From NCBI GenBank assembly GCA_900757495.1, contig CAAENX010000011.1:62001-126000 (forward strand): DNA of 64,000 bases, given 5' to 3'. Made by a program: the position numbers and the translations under genes. Below are positions 25,333-32,754 of this stretch, one piece after another. This stretch comes from an uncultured Collinsella sp. (GTDB lineage Bacteria; Actinomycetota; Coriobacteriia; Coriobacteriales; Coriobacteriaceae). The notes below the pieces were generated by a model. The model had not been told where the DNA came from. It saw only the letters and a program-made list of their open reading frames with translations, and did not search any database. Within the stretch, counting starts at the first letter, position 1. Each line of letters begins with the position of its first letter.

Positions 25333-25383
25333 CATATCAAAGGTGTACGCACGAGCAAGAAGGAGCTGCGCGACCATGGGTAA
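25297..25383 (+). CDS. Short leader ORF upstream of kdgK
   Basis: 28 codons, ATG at 25297 with GGAGGT spaced 6 nt upstream, TAA at 25381. The peptide starts MYPTVLAPPCQRH and is basic at its end. It overlaps the kdgK start (ATG at 25376) by 8 nt in another frame, a layout typical of translational coupling. I see no codon run of one amino acid that would suggest classical attenuation. Whether it is translated is untested. Confidence 0.45.
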   Translation: MYPTVLAPPCQRHIKGVRTSKKELRDHG

Positions 25384-26410
25384 AACGGTTCTTACCTTCG
25401 GCGAGATCATGATGAGGCTCTCGCCCAAAGATCACCTGCGCATTGAGCAGGCCACCGAGTTTGACGTTCGCTATGGCGGCGCCGAGGCAAACACCGCGCT
25501 TTCACTGGCTTACCAAGGCGACAAGGCCGCTTACGTCTCCGTTGTCCCGGCCAACCGTCTGGGCGAGTGCGCCCTTCGCTCGCTGAAGGCTTACGACGTC
25601 GACACCACGCGCGTCGTGCGTCAGGGCGACCGTCTTGGCTCCTATGTGTTTGAAATCGGTGCCTCGCAACGCGGCAACGGCTGCGTCTACGACCGCAAGT
25701 ACTCTGCCATCAACATGGCCAAGCGCGAAGTCTTTGATTGGAACGAGATTCTCAAGGGCATTGACGTCTTCTACTTCTCTGGCGTGACTCCCGCCGTGTC
25801 CGACGAGATGGCCGCTGCCTGCAAGGATGCCCTCACCGCTTGCCGCGCCAAGGGCATCACCACCGTGTGCGACGTGAACTATCGCGGCAAGATGTGGTCG
25901 CCCGAGAAGTCGCAGGCCACCATGAAGGAACTCCTGCCGCTCGTCGACATCTGCATCGCCAACGACGAGGACGCGCCTGCCGGCCTTGGTATGACCTGCG
26001 TCTCCGGCTCCCTTGCCCACGGCATCGAGGAGCGCGACACCTACGTCGAGATGGCCCGTCAGATCTGCACCGAGTACGGTTGCAAGAAGGTCGCCTCAGT
26101 CGTCCGCAACATCTCCTGCGTCGAGCGCTCCATTTGGATGGGCATGCTCTTTGACGCCGAGAGCGGCGAGCACTGGTTCTCCCCTGCTCACGACGTGCAC
26201 GTGCTCGAGGGCGTTGCCGCCGGCGATGCTTTCAACGCCGGACTCGTCCATGCCCTCATCAACGACTTTGACCCGCAGGACGCCGTCAACTACGCGATTG
26301 CAGCCTCGATCCTCAAGCTCACCATCAAGGGCGATTCCAACCTGGTGACCGCCGACGAGATCGCAGCCGTGGCATACGCCGCCGACGGTGGCACCCGCGT
26401 CGCGCGCTAA
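25376..26410 (+). CDS. kdgK: 2-dehydro-3-deoxygluconate (KDG) kinase, PfkB family
   Basis: 344 residues. Phosphorylates KDG to KDPG with ATP. PfkB features: VLTFGEIMMRLSP start, RYGGAEANTALSLA substrate loop, DVNYRGKMW in the middle and the C-terminal GVAAGDAFNAGLVHAL with the catalytic Asp (AGD). The ATG at 25376 is chosen because homology begins there; the frame is open to 25289 across the leader hairpin. AAGGAG lies 11 nt upstream. With kdgA downstream it finishes the pathway fed by the uxa and dhu genes further right. Confidence 0.93.
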   Translation: MGKTVLTFGEIMMRLSPKDHLRIEQATEFDVRYGGAEANTALSLAYQGDKAAYVSVVPANRLGECALRSLKAYDVDTTRVVRQGDRLGSYVFEIGASQRGNGCVYDRKYSAINMAKREVFDWNEILKGIDVFYFSGVTPAVSDEMAAACKDALTACRAKGITTVCDVNYRGKMWSPEKSQATMKELLPLVDICIANDEDAPAGLGMTCVSGSLAHGIEERDTYVEMARQICTEYGCKKVASVVRNISCVERSIWMGMLFDAESGEHWFSPAHDVHVLEGVAAGDAFNAGLVHALINDFDPQDAVNYAIAASILKLTIKGDSNLVTADEIAAVAYAADGGTRVAR

Positions 26411-26424
26411 TCCGTCTCCATTCC

Positions 26425-26612
26425 GCGGGCCGCAGCTTTCCTATCCCATACCCCTGCGGCCCGCTCCCCGATTCCTCCGGTCGGGCAAAACCACCAGTCC
26501 CATTCCGGTTTTGCCTGGCATTCCCTACACAACTGGTCGAGCAGCCGGTTTTGGAATTGCTTGAACCCCAAGCAGTGCCTCCGATAACCAATCCAAAATC
26601 GGCTCCTGACCA
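26425..26612 (+). other. Three intergenic hairpins between kdgK and kdgA
   Basis: Hairpins at 26425-26464 (11-bp perfect GCGGGCCGCAG stem), 26484-26515 (9-bp GGCAAAACC stem) and 26533-26612 (long imperfect stem, about 19 of 22 pairs). None has a U-tract, so they may shield or process the mRNA rather than end it. No gene in this gap. Confidence 0.5.
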
Positions 26613-26663
26613 GCACATTTGGCAATCACGCGCCCGTGCGCGCCTCACATCGAAAGGAACACC

Positions 26664-27305
26664 ATGTTCGATCAGTTCTACACCACGCTTGAATCCCTGG
26701 GCATCGTCCCGGTCGTCGTGCTCGACAAGGTCGAGGATGCCGCCCCCCTCGCTCACGCCCTTATGGCAGCCGGCATGAAGTCCGCCGAGGTCACCTTCCG
26801 CACCGCTTGCGCCGCCGAGTGCATCGCCGCCATGGCCGAGGCCGAGCCCGAGATGTGCGTTGGCGCCGGCACTGTCCTGACCGTCGAGCAGGTTGAGCAG
26901 GCCCGCGCCGCCGGTGCCAAGTTCATCGTCTCCCCGGGTTACAACGAGGACGTCGTGAAACACTGCATCGACATCGACCTGCCCGTGCTGCCCGGCACCG
27001 TGACCCCCTCCGAGGTCACCGCCGCCGAGAACCTGGGCCTCAAGGTCACCAAATTCTTCCCCGCGGCTCAGTATGGCGGCCTCAACACCATCAAGGCCCT
27101 CGCTGCTCCGTTTGTCGGCCATCGCTTTATGCCCACCGGCGGCGTGAACACTGCCAACGTCGAGGAGTACCTGAGCTCCTCCGCCATCATCGCCTGCGGT
27201 GGCACCTGGATGGTCAAGCCCGCCCTGTTCGCCGACGGCGACTTCTCCAAGGTCGAGCAGATCGCTCGCGAGGCCATGAACGTCGTCAAGAAGGTCCGCG
27301 GCTAA
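26664..27305 (+). CDS. eda: KDPG/KHG aldolase
   Basis: 213 residues. Cleaves KDPG to pyruvate and glyceraldehyde-3-phosphate. The Schiff-base Lys is in LKVTKFFPAAQYGG; the catalytic Glu in SAEVTFRT; GAGTVLTVEQV and MPTGGVN complete the TIM-barrel pattern. AAAGGA lies before the ATG at 26664; an upstream in-frame start (26619) lacks one. Last step of the hexuronate pathway in this region. Ends before a GC-rich hairpin at 27379. Confidence 0.94.
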   Translation: MFDQFYTTLESLGIVPVVVLDKVEDAAPLAHALMAAGMKSAEVTFRTACAAECIAAMAEAEPEMCVGAGTVLTVEQVEQARAAGAKFIVSPGYNEDVVKHCIDIDLPVLPGTVTPSEVTAAENLGLKVTKFFPAAQYGGLNTIKALAAPFVGHRFMPTGGVNTANVEEYLSSSAIIACGGTWMVKPALFADGDFSKVEQIAREAMNVVKKVRG

Positions 27306-27674
27306 CCCTGCCGCCTGAGACGGGGTGAAATGGTGGATTTTCTGCTTGACTTCCCCGCTTGACTTGCTCTCTATCGTGGGGGCGCGACCGAGGCCGCGCC
27401 CCTTTAAAACGGCTCGGATGCGCGCCGTTTCCGTCACGGACAAGAACCGAAACCGTCTTGTATGCTGATAGAACGTGACGGAAGCGACACGCGCCCGAGC
27501 CGCTTTGTTTACGCGGCTGGCAGCCGCGCCCGACTAGGCCGCTGCGACAAAAACCATGTCACCTAAACAGCTGCGGCGCCGTCTGAAGGAATGGACCCTT
27601 GCTTCCGGTCTTTTCTTCCAAGCGGCGCCGCAGCCTTTACTGCATCTCCCAAATTCCGAAAGGAAGGTCACGAC
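27306..27674. other. Gene-free region rich in inverted repeats
   Basis: Apart from the terminator at 27379 this 369-bp gap holds a long imperfect inverted repeat (27410-27438 with 27474-27502, 24 of 29 positions; all five differences are transitions) and a perfect 11-bp repeat GCTGCGGCGCC/GGCGCCGCAGC (27570-27580 with 27624-27634). No convincing ORF. A structured RNA or decayed mobile DNA are both possible. Confidence 0.5.
27379..27402 (+). terminator. Terminator after the KDPG aldolase gene
   Basis: 8-bp stem GGGGCGCG/CGCGCCCC with an 8-nt loop, followed by TTTAAAA. Confidence 0.6.
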
Positions 27675-28352
27675 ATGCGGCCGCTCATCGTAATGAATGG
27701 CGAGAATATAGATTGGTTCCACACAGTCATCAGGATGCTCATGTATCTTGCCGGCGTTGCCATTTTGGCACTCGGCATGAGCATCCAGACAGCATCGGGG
27801 CTTGGGGTGGCAGCGCTCACCTGCTTCGCCACAACTCTGTCCATGCTCACCGGCAAAACACTCGGTTTTTGGATCACTGCGACCTACGTTGCTTACATCG
27901 CCGCGCAGGCTGTTATCCTCCGCCGCGAGTTTCAACTTCGCATTCTTCTCGAAATCTTTTTCTCGACGCTCATCGGCGGCTTCACCGATTTCTTCATGGC
28001 GGTCAACCCACTGCATCCCACGGCACTCCCCGCACAGGTTGCGACCATGCTGCTCTCCCTCGCTGTCACCGCATTTGGCGTAAGTCTCGTCGTTAACATG
28101 GGCGTTGTCCCCAACGCGCCCGACGGCTTGGTGCAGGTCATTGCCGAAAAGCTTAAACGCCGCTTTGGCGACGTAAAAGTCGTGTTCGACTGCTCACATG
28201 TCGCCATGTCCCTCATTCTGTCGCTCGCGCTCATGCACAACCTAGGCGGCTTTGGCGTGACCACAGCCATCTCGGCGCTGTTCTTGGGCCACGTCATCAA
28301 CGTCGCCAACAAGCTCTTCGCCCAGCACTTTATCCGCGCGGCATTCGGATAA
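27675..28352 (+). CDS. YczE/YitT-type integral membrane protein
   Basis: 225 residues with five or so hydrophobic helices. The opening HTVIRMLMYLAGVAILALGMSIQTASGLGVAALTC and the later GVVPNAPDGLVQVIAEK fit the YczE-like branch of YitT membrane proteins, whose role is not well known. The start at 27675 has AAAGGAAGG upstream; the frame is open to 27591 without a ribosome site. Monocistronic, ending before a terminator shared with the convergent gene. Confidence 0.8.
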   Translation: MRPLIVMNGENIDWFHTVIRMLMYLAGVAILALGMSIQTASGLGVAALTCFATTLSMLTGKTLGFWITATYVAYIAAQAVILRREFQLRILLEIFFSTLIGGFTDFFMAVNPLHPTALPAQVATMLLSLAVTAFGVSLVVNMGVVPNAPDGLVQVIAEKLKRRFGDVKVVFDCSHVAMSLILSLALMHNLGGFGVTTAISALFLGHVINVANKLFAQHFIRAAFG

Positions 28353-28386
28353 TAGCACCACCGTAAGAGCCCGCGAACAGCGCTAT

Positions 28387-28424
28387 ACGTTGCTATATCT
28401 CACTAACGTTGCTATATCTTGCTA
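28387..28424. repeat. Tandem 19-bp repeat
   Basis: Two adjacent 19-mers, ACGTTGCTATATCTCACTA and ACGTTGCTATATCTTGCTA, differing at two positions; a partial copy (CGCTATACG) precedes them. Lies after the YczE-like gene. Confidence 0.6.
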
Positions 28425-28452
28425 TAAATCGACCGCTGCCAGCCAACATACA

Positions 28453-28486
28453 ACAGGCCCCAAGCGGACAAAGGCTTGGGGCCTGT
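28453..28486. terminator. Bidirectional terminator between convergent genes
   Basis: Perfect 13-bp stem ACAGGCCCCAAGC/GCTTGGGGCCTGT with an 8-nt loop. Confidence 0.8.
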
Positions 28487-28508
28487 CTTGCAATATGGTT
28501 CTTTTGGC

Positions 28509-29762
28509 CTATGCGCGCTCGTATTTCGTGGAACGCCCAGTCCCCCGCTTTACAACCGCGTTCCGCCCAATCAGTGATTCAAGCGCCGTCAACGCACGCG
28601 CGCGGCTCAACCCCGTCTGCTGCTCAATCTCGCCCCGCGACATTATTCGCCCGCCCGACAAGGCCTTGAGGACCTGGGCCTCTTCCTCAGACCCCTCAAA
28701 GGCATCGATAACGGGCAATGTGACGGCCACCATGCCGCCGCGAACATCAAATACCGGTCGGCTTAAAGAATCTCGATACGCACGCCTGATTCGCGCGATT
28801 CCCGTGCCAAATTTCTCGATGTAATCCAGCTTTAAAAAGACCTCGGCGACAATTGGGTTTCTGAGCACGGATATCTGCCCATACAGGTATTGTTCCGTCG
28901 TCAAACCGGCAGGCAGTGATCCGGGCGAAGTGACAACGACGCGATCGTCGTACAGGGCAATTTGAACATTCGCTCGAACGTCCCACGTCCGATGCACCAA
29001 AGCGTTTGCAACGGCTTCGCGAAACGCCTCGAGAGGAATTCGATCGGTTTGGACGCGTTCCATCCCTTCGATACGTTCATAACGGTAGTAGCGTGCAAAC
29101 ATAGCCACCGCCCTGTCCACCTGTTCAATTGCGGATACATTTGTCGCCGACTCACGATCCAAGATCACATCCTCGGTATCACCAAAACGGACGCAGTCGA
29201 TGCCAGGAAAATCATTCTTATCCGCCAAAATCGCCGCAGCGTTGGTATAGCCGTCCTTGCCGAGCAAGCGAAGCGTGCGCATAATATCCGACGTTAGCTC
29301 AGAAATGCCGAGATGTTCAACACACTTTTGCTCGAGCGTGCAAAAACTCAAGTCCTGGCGAGTCGACGTGAGCGCGTCGAACGTTACGTTGCTGCCTTCG
29401 AGCGTCAACCTGCCATACTCAAACCGGTCGACCTCCACCGTTGCCGAATCGTTTCGCCTGTAGGCCTTTCCCTTGCTTCGATAGGGTTTGTCCTGTCCCT
29501 CATAAACCGTAAGGATTACGGTCCCGTGTTTCTCATCGGGCTCGAGCGTGTAACGGGGAGCGGGATCCAAGCTGTCATTAATCATGTTCTCAATGCGGAG
29601 ACACTCTGCGACCGGATCTGCAAGGCCGACAGCCACGCCCTCGTCATCAACGCCAAACTCAATCTTGCCCGTCCCGTAGTTTGCATAAGCGCTAACCGTT
29701 TTAAGAAACGTCGGCGTAACGCTTTCCTTGCATTCGACTGTAGGGCTCTCTCTAACAACCAT
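28509..29762 (-). CDS. AlbA_2/Schlafen-domain ATP-binding regulator
   Basis: 417 residues. The N-terminal ~110 residues (ESPTVECKESVTPTFLKTVSAYANYGTGKIEFGVDDEG) are the AlbA_2/divergent AAA-4 domain; the middle has the EAVANALVHRTWD...DDRVVVTSPGSLP pattern of the linked ATP-binding domain; the C-terminus ends in a winged helix (MSRGEIEQQTGLSRARALTALESLIGRNAVVKRG). Proteins of this build are annotated as transcriptional regulators but few are studied. The start at 29762 has AGAGGT upstream; the ATG at 29789 has none. Five GTTTGCGT-type sites upstream suggest autoregulation. Confidence 0.8.
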   Translation of the reverse strand: MVVRESPTVECKESVTPTFLKTVSAYANYGTGKIEFGVDDEGVAVGLADPVAECLRIENMINDSLDPAPRYTLEPDEKHGTVILTVYEGQDKPYRSKGKAYRRNDSATVEVDRFEYGRLTLEGSNVTFDALTSTRQDLSFCTLEQKCVEHLGISELTSDIMRTLRLLGKDGYTNAAAILADKNDFPGIDCVRFGDTEDVILDRESATNVSAIEQVDRAVAMFARYYRYERIEGMERVQTDRIPLEAFREAVANALVHRTWDVRANVQIALYDDRVVVTSPGSLPAGLTTEQYLYGQISVLRNPIVAEVFLKLDYIEKFGTGIARIRRAYRDSLSRPVFDVRGGMVAVTLPVIDAFEGSEEEAQVLKALSGGRIMSRGEIEQQTGLSRARALTALESLIGRNAVVKRGTGRSTKYERA

Positions 29763-29813
29763 ACGCCCAACCTCTTCGTTTCGTACCATTCATGACCGTA
29801 TTATAAGACGAAA

Positions 29814-29920
29814 ACCGTTTGCGTACTAAATATACCAAGACGCAAACGGTTTGCGTCTTGATTTGCGTCCGAAATGAGAATGGAAACTGCGCTTTCGTAC
29901 GCTTATTACCAAACGCAAAC
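29814..29920. promoter_or_regulatory. Cluster of five GTTTGCGT/ACGCAAAC sites
   Basis: GTTTGCGT or its complement at 29817, 29840, 29849 and 29913, and ATTTGCGT at 29861. The two central sites form a 12-bp-arm palindrome (29836-29860) and the first and second form an 11-bp inverted repeat. Upstream of the AlbA_2 regulator. The rest of 29763-30052 has no convincing gene. Confidence 0.6.
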
Positions 29921-30052
29921 TATTTTCGTTCGGCAATACGTCAACAATCCGGACGAAAAAGGCCCCGAGCTCGTGAGTGAACTGGGGGGGGCGTCTGCAC
30001 CACCTGGGCAGCACAACAACCCCTATTTCATCGCGACTTATGGGGGAGACGA

Positions 30053-30745
30053 TTAGATGGCCGAGTCTTTGGACAGCTCAAAATAGTCGGGATGCAAGGC
30101 GATAACCGGACCTTGCTCCTCGGGCATCAAGTGCAGGTGTGTCTCTGCCAGATAGCTCGCCGCGTCGGTATCGCCCCTCTTAATGGCCTCGAGAATCCGG
30201 CGATGCTGCCGACGAATCGGCTCCCAATCCAGATCCTGCGACACCATACGCAACCAGTTGTATCGCTCAAAATGCGTGTTGACGCTCTTCATCCAATCCC
30301 ACAACATGTGACGGCCAGCAATCACAAAACACGTCTCATGGAACAGGTTATCCAGGTCGAAAAAGCGACGCGTTTCGCTATGGTCGAGCGATTCGGACTC
30401 GGCAAGAATCTGCTCGAGCCGCTGCTTTTGCTCGGGCGTGGCGGCAGAGCAGCATTTAATAAGCACGCTTCTCTCGAGTTTCTCGCGCAAGAAACAGGCG
30501 TTCTCGGCGTGCTCCATGCTGATTTTTGAGACATAGGTGCCGCTTTTGGGACGCGTTTCCACCAGCTCCTGCTCACGCAAGCGCACAAAAGACTCGCGAA
30601 TGGGCGTGCGCCCGATTCCCGTCTCCTTTTCCAGACCAATCGCCGAAAGGCGCGTACCGGGCTTGAGCTCGGCATAGATGATCTTGGAGCGCAATGCGTT
30701 GTATGCCTGATCTTGCAAGCTCTGATAATGCTGGTGTTGTTCCAT
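30053..30745 (-). CDS. GntR-family regulator (FadR/UxuR-like)
   Basis: 230 residues. Winged helix at the N-terminus (LQDQAYNALRSKIIYAELKPGTRLSAIGLEKETGIGRTPIRESFVRLREQELV), then an all-helical FCD effector domain with the metal-site type residues D...H...H (LDNLFHETC, RRQHRRILEAI, AETHLHLM). The subfamily often controls hexuronate genes, and it is divergent from the DhuD/DhuI-like pair, so it probably regulates them. The start at 30745 has GAGGG 5 nt upstream; the frame runs on to 30823 without a site. Confidence 0.85.
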   Translation of the reverse strand: MEQHQHYQSLQDQAYNALRSKIIYAELKPGTRLSAIGLEKETGIGRTPIRESFVRLREQELVETRPKSGTYVSKISMEHAENACFLREKLERSVLIKCCSAATPEQKQRLEQILAESESLDHSETRRFFDLDNLFHETCFVIAGRHMLWDWMKSVNTHFERYNWLRMVSQDLDWEPIRRQHRRILEAIKRGDTDAASYLAETHLHLMPEEQGPVIALHPDYFELSKDSAI

Positions 30746-31017
30746 AAAGCCCTCGGATGAAGCCCACGGTTTGTCGAATATCTCTCCACGTAATACTATC
30801 GCATCCTGCGACGCTCCCCGCACAGGTTATGAGCATGTCGCCTCCCCTTCGAGCCGCAGATGGCAAGCATGGCCACAAAGCGCGCAACCCCACCGCGGCG
30901 CATAATGCGATGTATTTGCACCTGATCTACAACCGCAACATGATTGCGAAGGGCGCACAGGCACAGAGCGAATGGCGGGCATCGCGACAATCGCCCATAA
31001 CCGTTCGCGTAATAAAA

Positions 31018-31030
31018 GTGAACGTTCACC
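31018..31030. promoter_or_regulatory. LacI-type operator, dhu promoter, site 1
   Basis: GTGAACGTTCACC with a perfect TGAACGTTCA core (31019-31028). Same operator as before uxaC and the GPH transporter. The remainder of the 30746-31134 gap shows no gene. Confidence 0.75.
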
Positions 31031-31108
31031 TAATTCTAAGAATAGCTGGGTTTTAATTCATCTCCTTCTCCTATACTGAGCTTGTATTAGAAACAAGACT
31101 TATATAGA

Positions 31109-31118
31109 TGAACGTTTC
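31109..31118. promoter_or_regulatory. LacI-type operator, dhu promoter, site 2 (half-conserved)
   Basis: TGAACGTTTC, 17 bp upstream of the SDR start codon and 90 bp from site 1. One half matches the regulon operator perfectly. Confidence 0.5.
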
Positions 31119-31134
31119 TTTTGGAAGGATTGCT

Positions 31135-31944
31135 ATGTCTGATCTTATGGACAGCTTCCGCCTAGATGGCAAGGTCGCGCTCGTGACCGGTGCCACCTAC
31201 GGTATTGGCATGGCCATTGCCGAGGCGCTCGGCGAGGCCGGGGCCAAGATTGCCTTTAACGCCCGTCACGCCGACAAAGTCGCCGAGGCCGAAAAGCACT
31301 ACCGTGAACTGGGCTTTGATGCTCACGGCTATGTTGCCGACGTTACCGACGAGACCGTCGTCGCCGAGCTCATAGCCAAGATCGAGGCTGATTTTGGCAC
31401 CACGCCCGACATCCTGGTCAACAACGCCGGCGTCATCCAGCGCACCCCGATGCTCGACATGAGCGCCGAGGACTTCCGCCGCGTCGTCGACATCGACCTC
31501 AACGCACCGTTTATCGTGTCCAAGGCCTGCCTGCCCGGCATGATCGCCAAGGGCCACGGCAAGATCATCAATATCTGCTCGATGATGAGCGAACTGGGTC
31601 GCGAGACCATCGCCGGCTATGCCGCCGCCAAGGGCGGACTCAAGATGCTCACCAAGAACATCTGCTCCGAGTTCGGCGAGGCCAACATCCAGTGCAACGG
31701 CATTGGGCCCGGCTATATCGCCACGCCGCAAACCGCACCGCTGCGTGAGACGCAGCCCGACGGCAGCCGCCACCCATTTGACCAGTTCATCATTGCCAAG
31801 ACGCCGGCCGCACGTTGGGGCACGCCCGAGGACCTGAAGGGCCCCGCCGTGTTCCTGGCTTCCGACGCATCGAACTTTGTCAACGGGCACATTCTGTACG
31901 TCGATGGCGGCATCCTGGCTTACATCGGCAAGCAACCGCAGTAA
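31135..31944 (+). CDS. kduD: SDR oxidoreductase, KduD/DhuD-like (3-deoxy-glycerol-2,5-hexodiulosonate reductase)
   Basis: 269 residues. Classical short-chain dehydrogenase: TGATYGIG cofactor loop, NNAGV, Ser in NICSMMSELGRE, YAAAK catalytic Tyr-Lys, and a PGYIATPQTAPLRE substrate loop as in KduD and gluconate 5-dehydrogenase. In the unsaturated-uronate route it reduces the isomerised keto-acid to KDG. The start at 31135 has GGAAGGA 7 nt upstream. The next gene is an RpiB-family isomerase, the same pairing as streptococcal DhuD-DhuI, which makes this role more likely than plain gluconate metabolism. Confidence 0.85.
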   Translation: MSDLMDSFRLDGKVALVTGATYGIGMAIAEALGEAGAKIAFNARHADKVAEAEKHYRELGFDAHGYVADVTDETVVAELIAKIEADFGTTPDILVNNAGVIQRTPMLDMSAEDFRRVVDIDLNAPFIVSKACLPGMIAKGHGKIINICSMMSELGRETIAGYAAAKGGLKMLTKNICSEFGEANIQCNGIGPGYIATPQTAPLRETQPDGSRHPFDQFIIAKTPAARWGTPEDLKGPAVFLASDASNFVNGHILYVDGGILAYIGKQPQ

Positions 31945-31974
31945 GAAAACTGAAAAACTGAAAGGTTAACTCAA

Positions 31975-32616
31975 ATGAAGATCGCACTTATCAACGAGAA
32001 CTCTCAGAACTCTAAGAACCCCATGATCGAGGCTGCGCTTAAGAAGGTTGTCGAGCCCATGGGCCACACCGTCTTTAACTATGGCATGTATGCCGATGCC
32101 GACTCCAAGCCTCTCACCTACGTGCAGAACGGCATCCTTGCCGCCGTGCTGCTGAACTCCGGCGCCGCCGACTACGTCGTGACTGGCTGCGGCACCGGCG
32201 AGGGCGCCATGCTCGCCTGCAACTCCTTCCCCGGCGTGCTGTGCGGCCATGTTGCCGACCCGCTAGATGCCTACACCTTTGCCCAGGTCAACGATGGCAA
32301 CGCCGTCGCCATGCCCTTCGCCCTCAAGAACGGCTGGGGCCAGGAGCTCAACCTCGAGTACACCTTCGAGAAGCTCTTTGGCTTTGGCTCGGGCAACGGC
32401 TACCCCGCCGAGCGCGTTGAGCCCGAGCAGCGCAACAAGAAGATCCTCGACGGCGTGCGCGCTGTGACCATGCGCCCGCTCGTCGACGTCCTGGGCGAGA
32501 TCGATCAGGACCTGGTGAAGGGCGCACTTGCCGGCGAGCACTTCCAGGAGTACTTCTTTGCCAACGCCACCGACGAGGCCATCATCGCCAAGGTCAAGGA
32601 GATCTTGGGCCTGTAA
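31975..32616 (+). CDS. RpiB/LacAB-family isomerase, DhuI-like (4-deoxy-5-hexosulose-uronate ketol-isomerase)
   Basis: 213 residues, longer than RpiB (about 150) and of the length seen in DhuI. RpiB-type motifs: LLNSGAADYVVTGCGTGEGAMLACN with the catalytic Cys region, and FPGVLCGHVADPLDA. DhuI replaces KduI, which is absent here, in the first step of unsaturated hexuronate use, as shown for streptococci. It follows the SDR by 30 bp in one operon under the TGAACGTTCA operators. The GH105 enzyme at 37-38 kb would produce its substrate. Confidence 0.8.
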   Translation: MKIALINENSQNSKNPMIEAALKKVVEPMGHTVFNYGMYADADSKPLTYVQNGILAAVLLNSGAADYVVTGCGTGEGAMLACNSFPGVLCGHVADPLDAYTFAQVNDGNAVAMPFALKNGWGQELNLEYTFEKLFGFGSGNGYPAERVEPEQRNKKILDGVRAVTMRPLVDVLGEIDQDLVKGALAGEHFQEYFFANATDEAIIAKVKEILGL

Positions 32617-32660
32617 TAAGGCCCACGGGGCGCACCGAACCCCAACAATCCACCAAGCAA

Positions 32661-32698
32661 AAGGCGCCGCGACAATCCATGTGTCGCGGCGCCTTTTT
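32661..32698 (+). terminator. Terminator after the DhuI-like gene
   Basis: Perfect 14-bp stem AAGGCGCCGCGACA/TGTCGCGGCGCCTT, 7-nt loop, followed by TTTTG; convergent with the oxidoreductase gene. Confidence 0.9.
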
Positions 32699-32754
32699 TG
32701 ATTGGCTATCGCTTGAGCCACTGCAAGGCGGTCGCTCCCCTATTTGCCAAGAGC

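Noticed and set aside
29874..30056. 60-codon ORF between the AlbA_2 gene and the GntR gene
   Set aside because: No Shine-Dalgarno, runs through the operator cluster, no recognisable features; possibly a remnant but not supportable.
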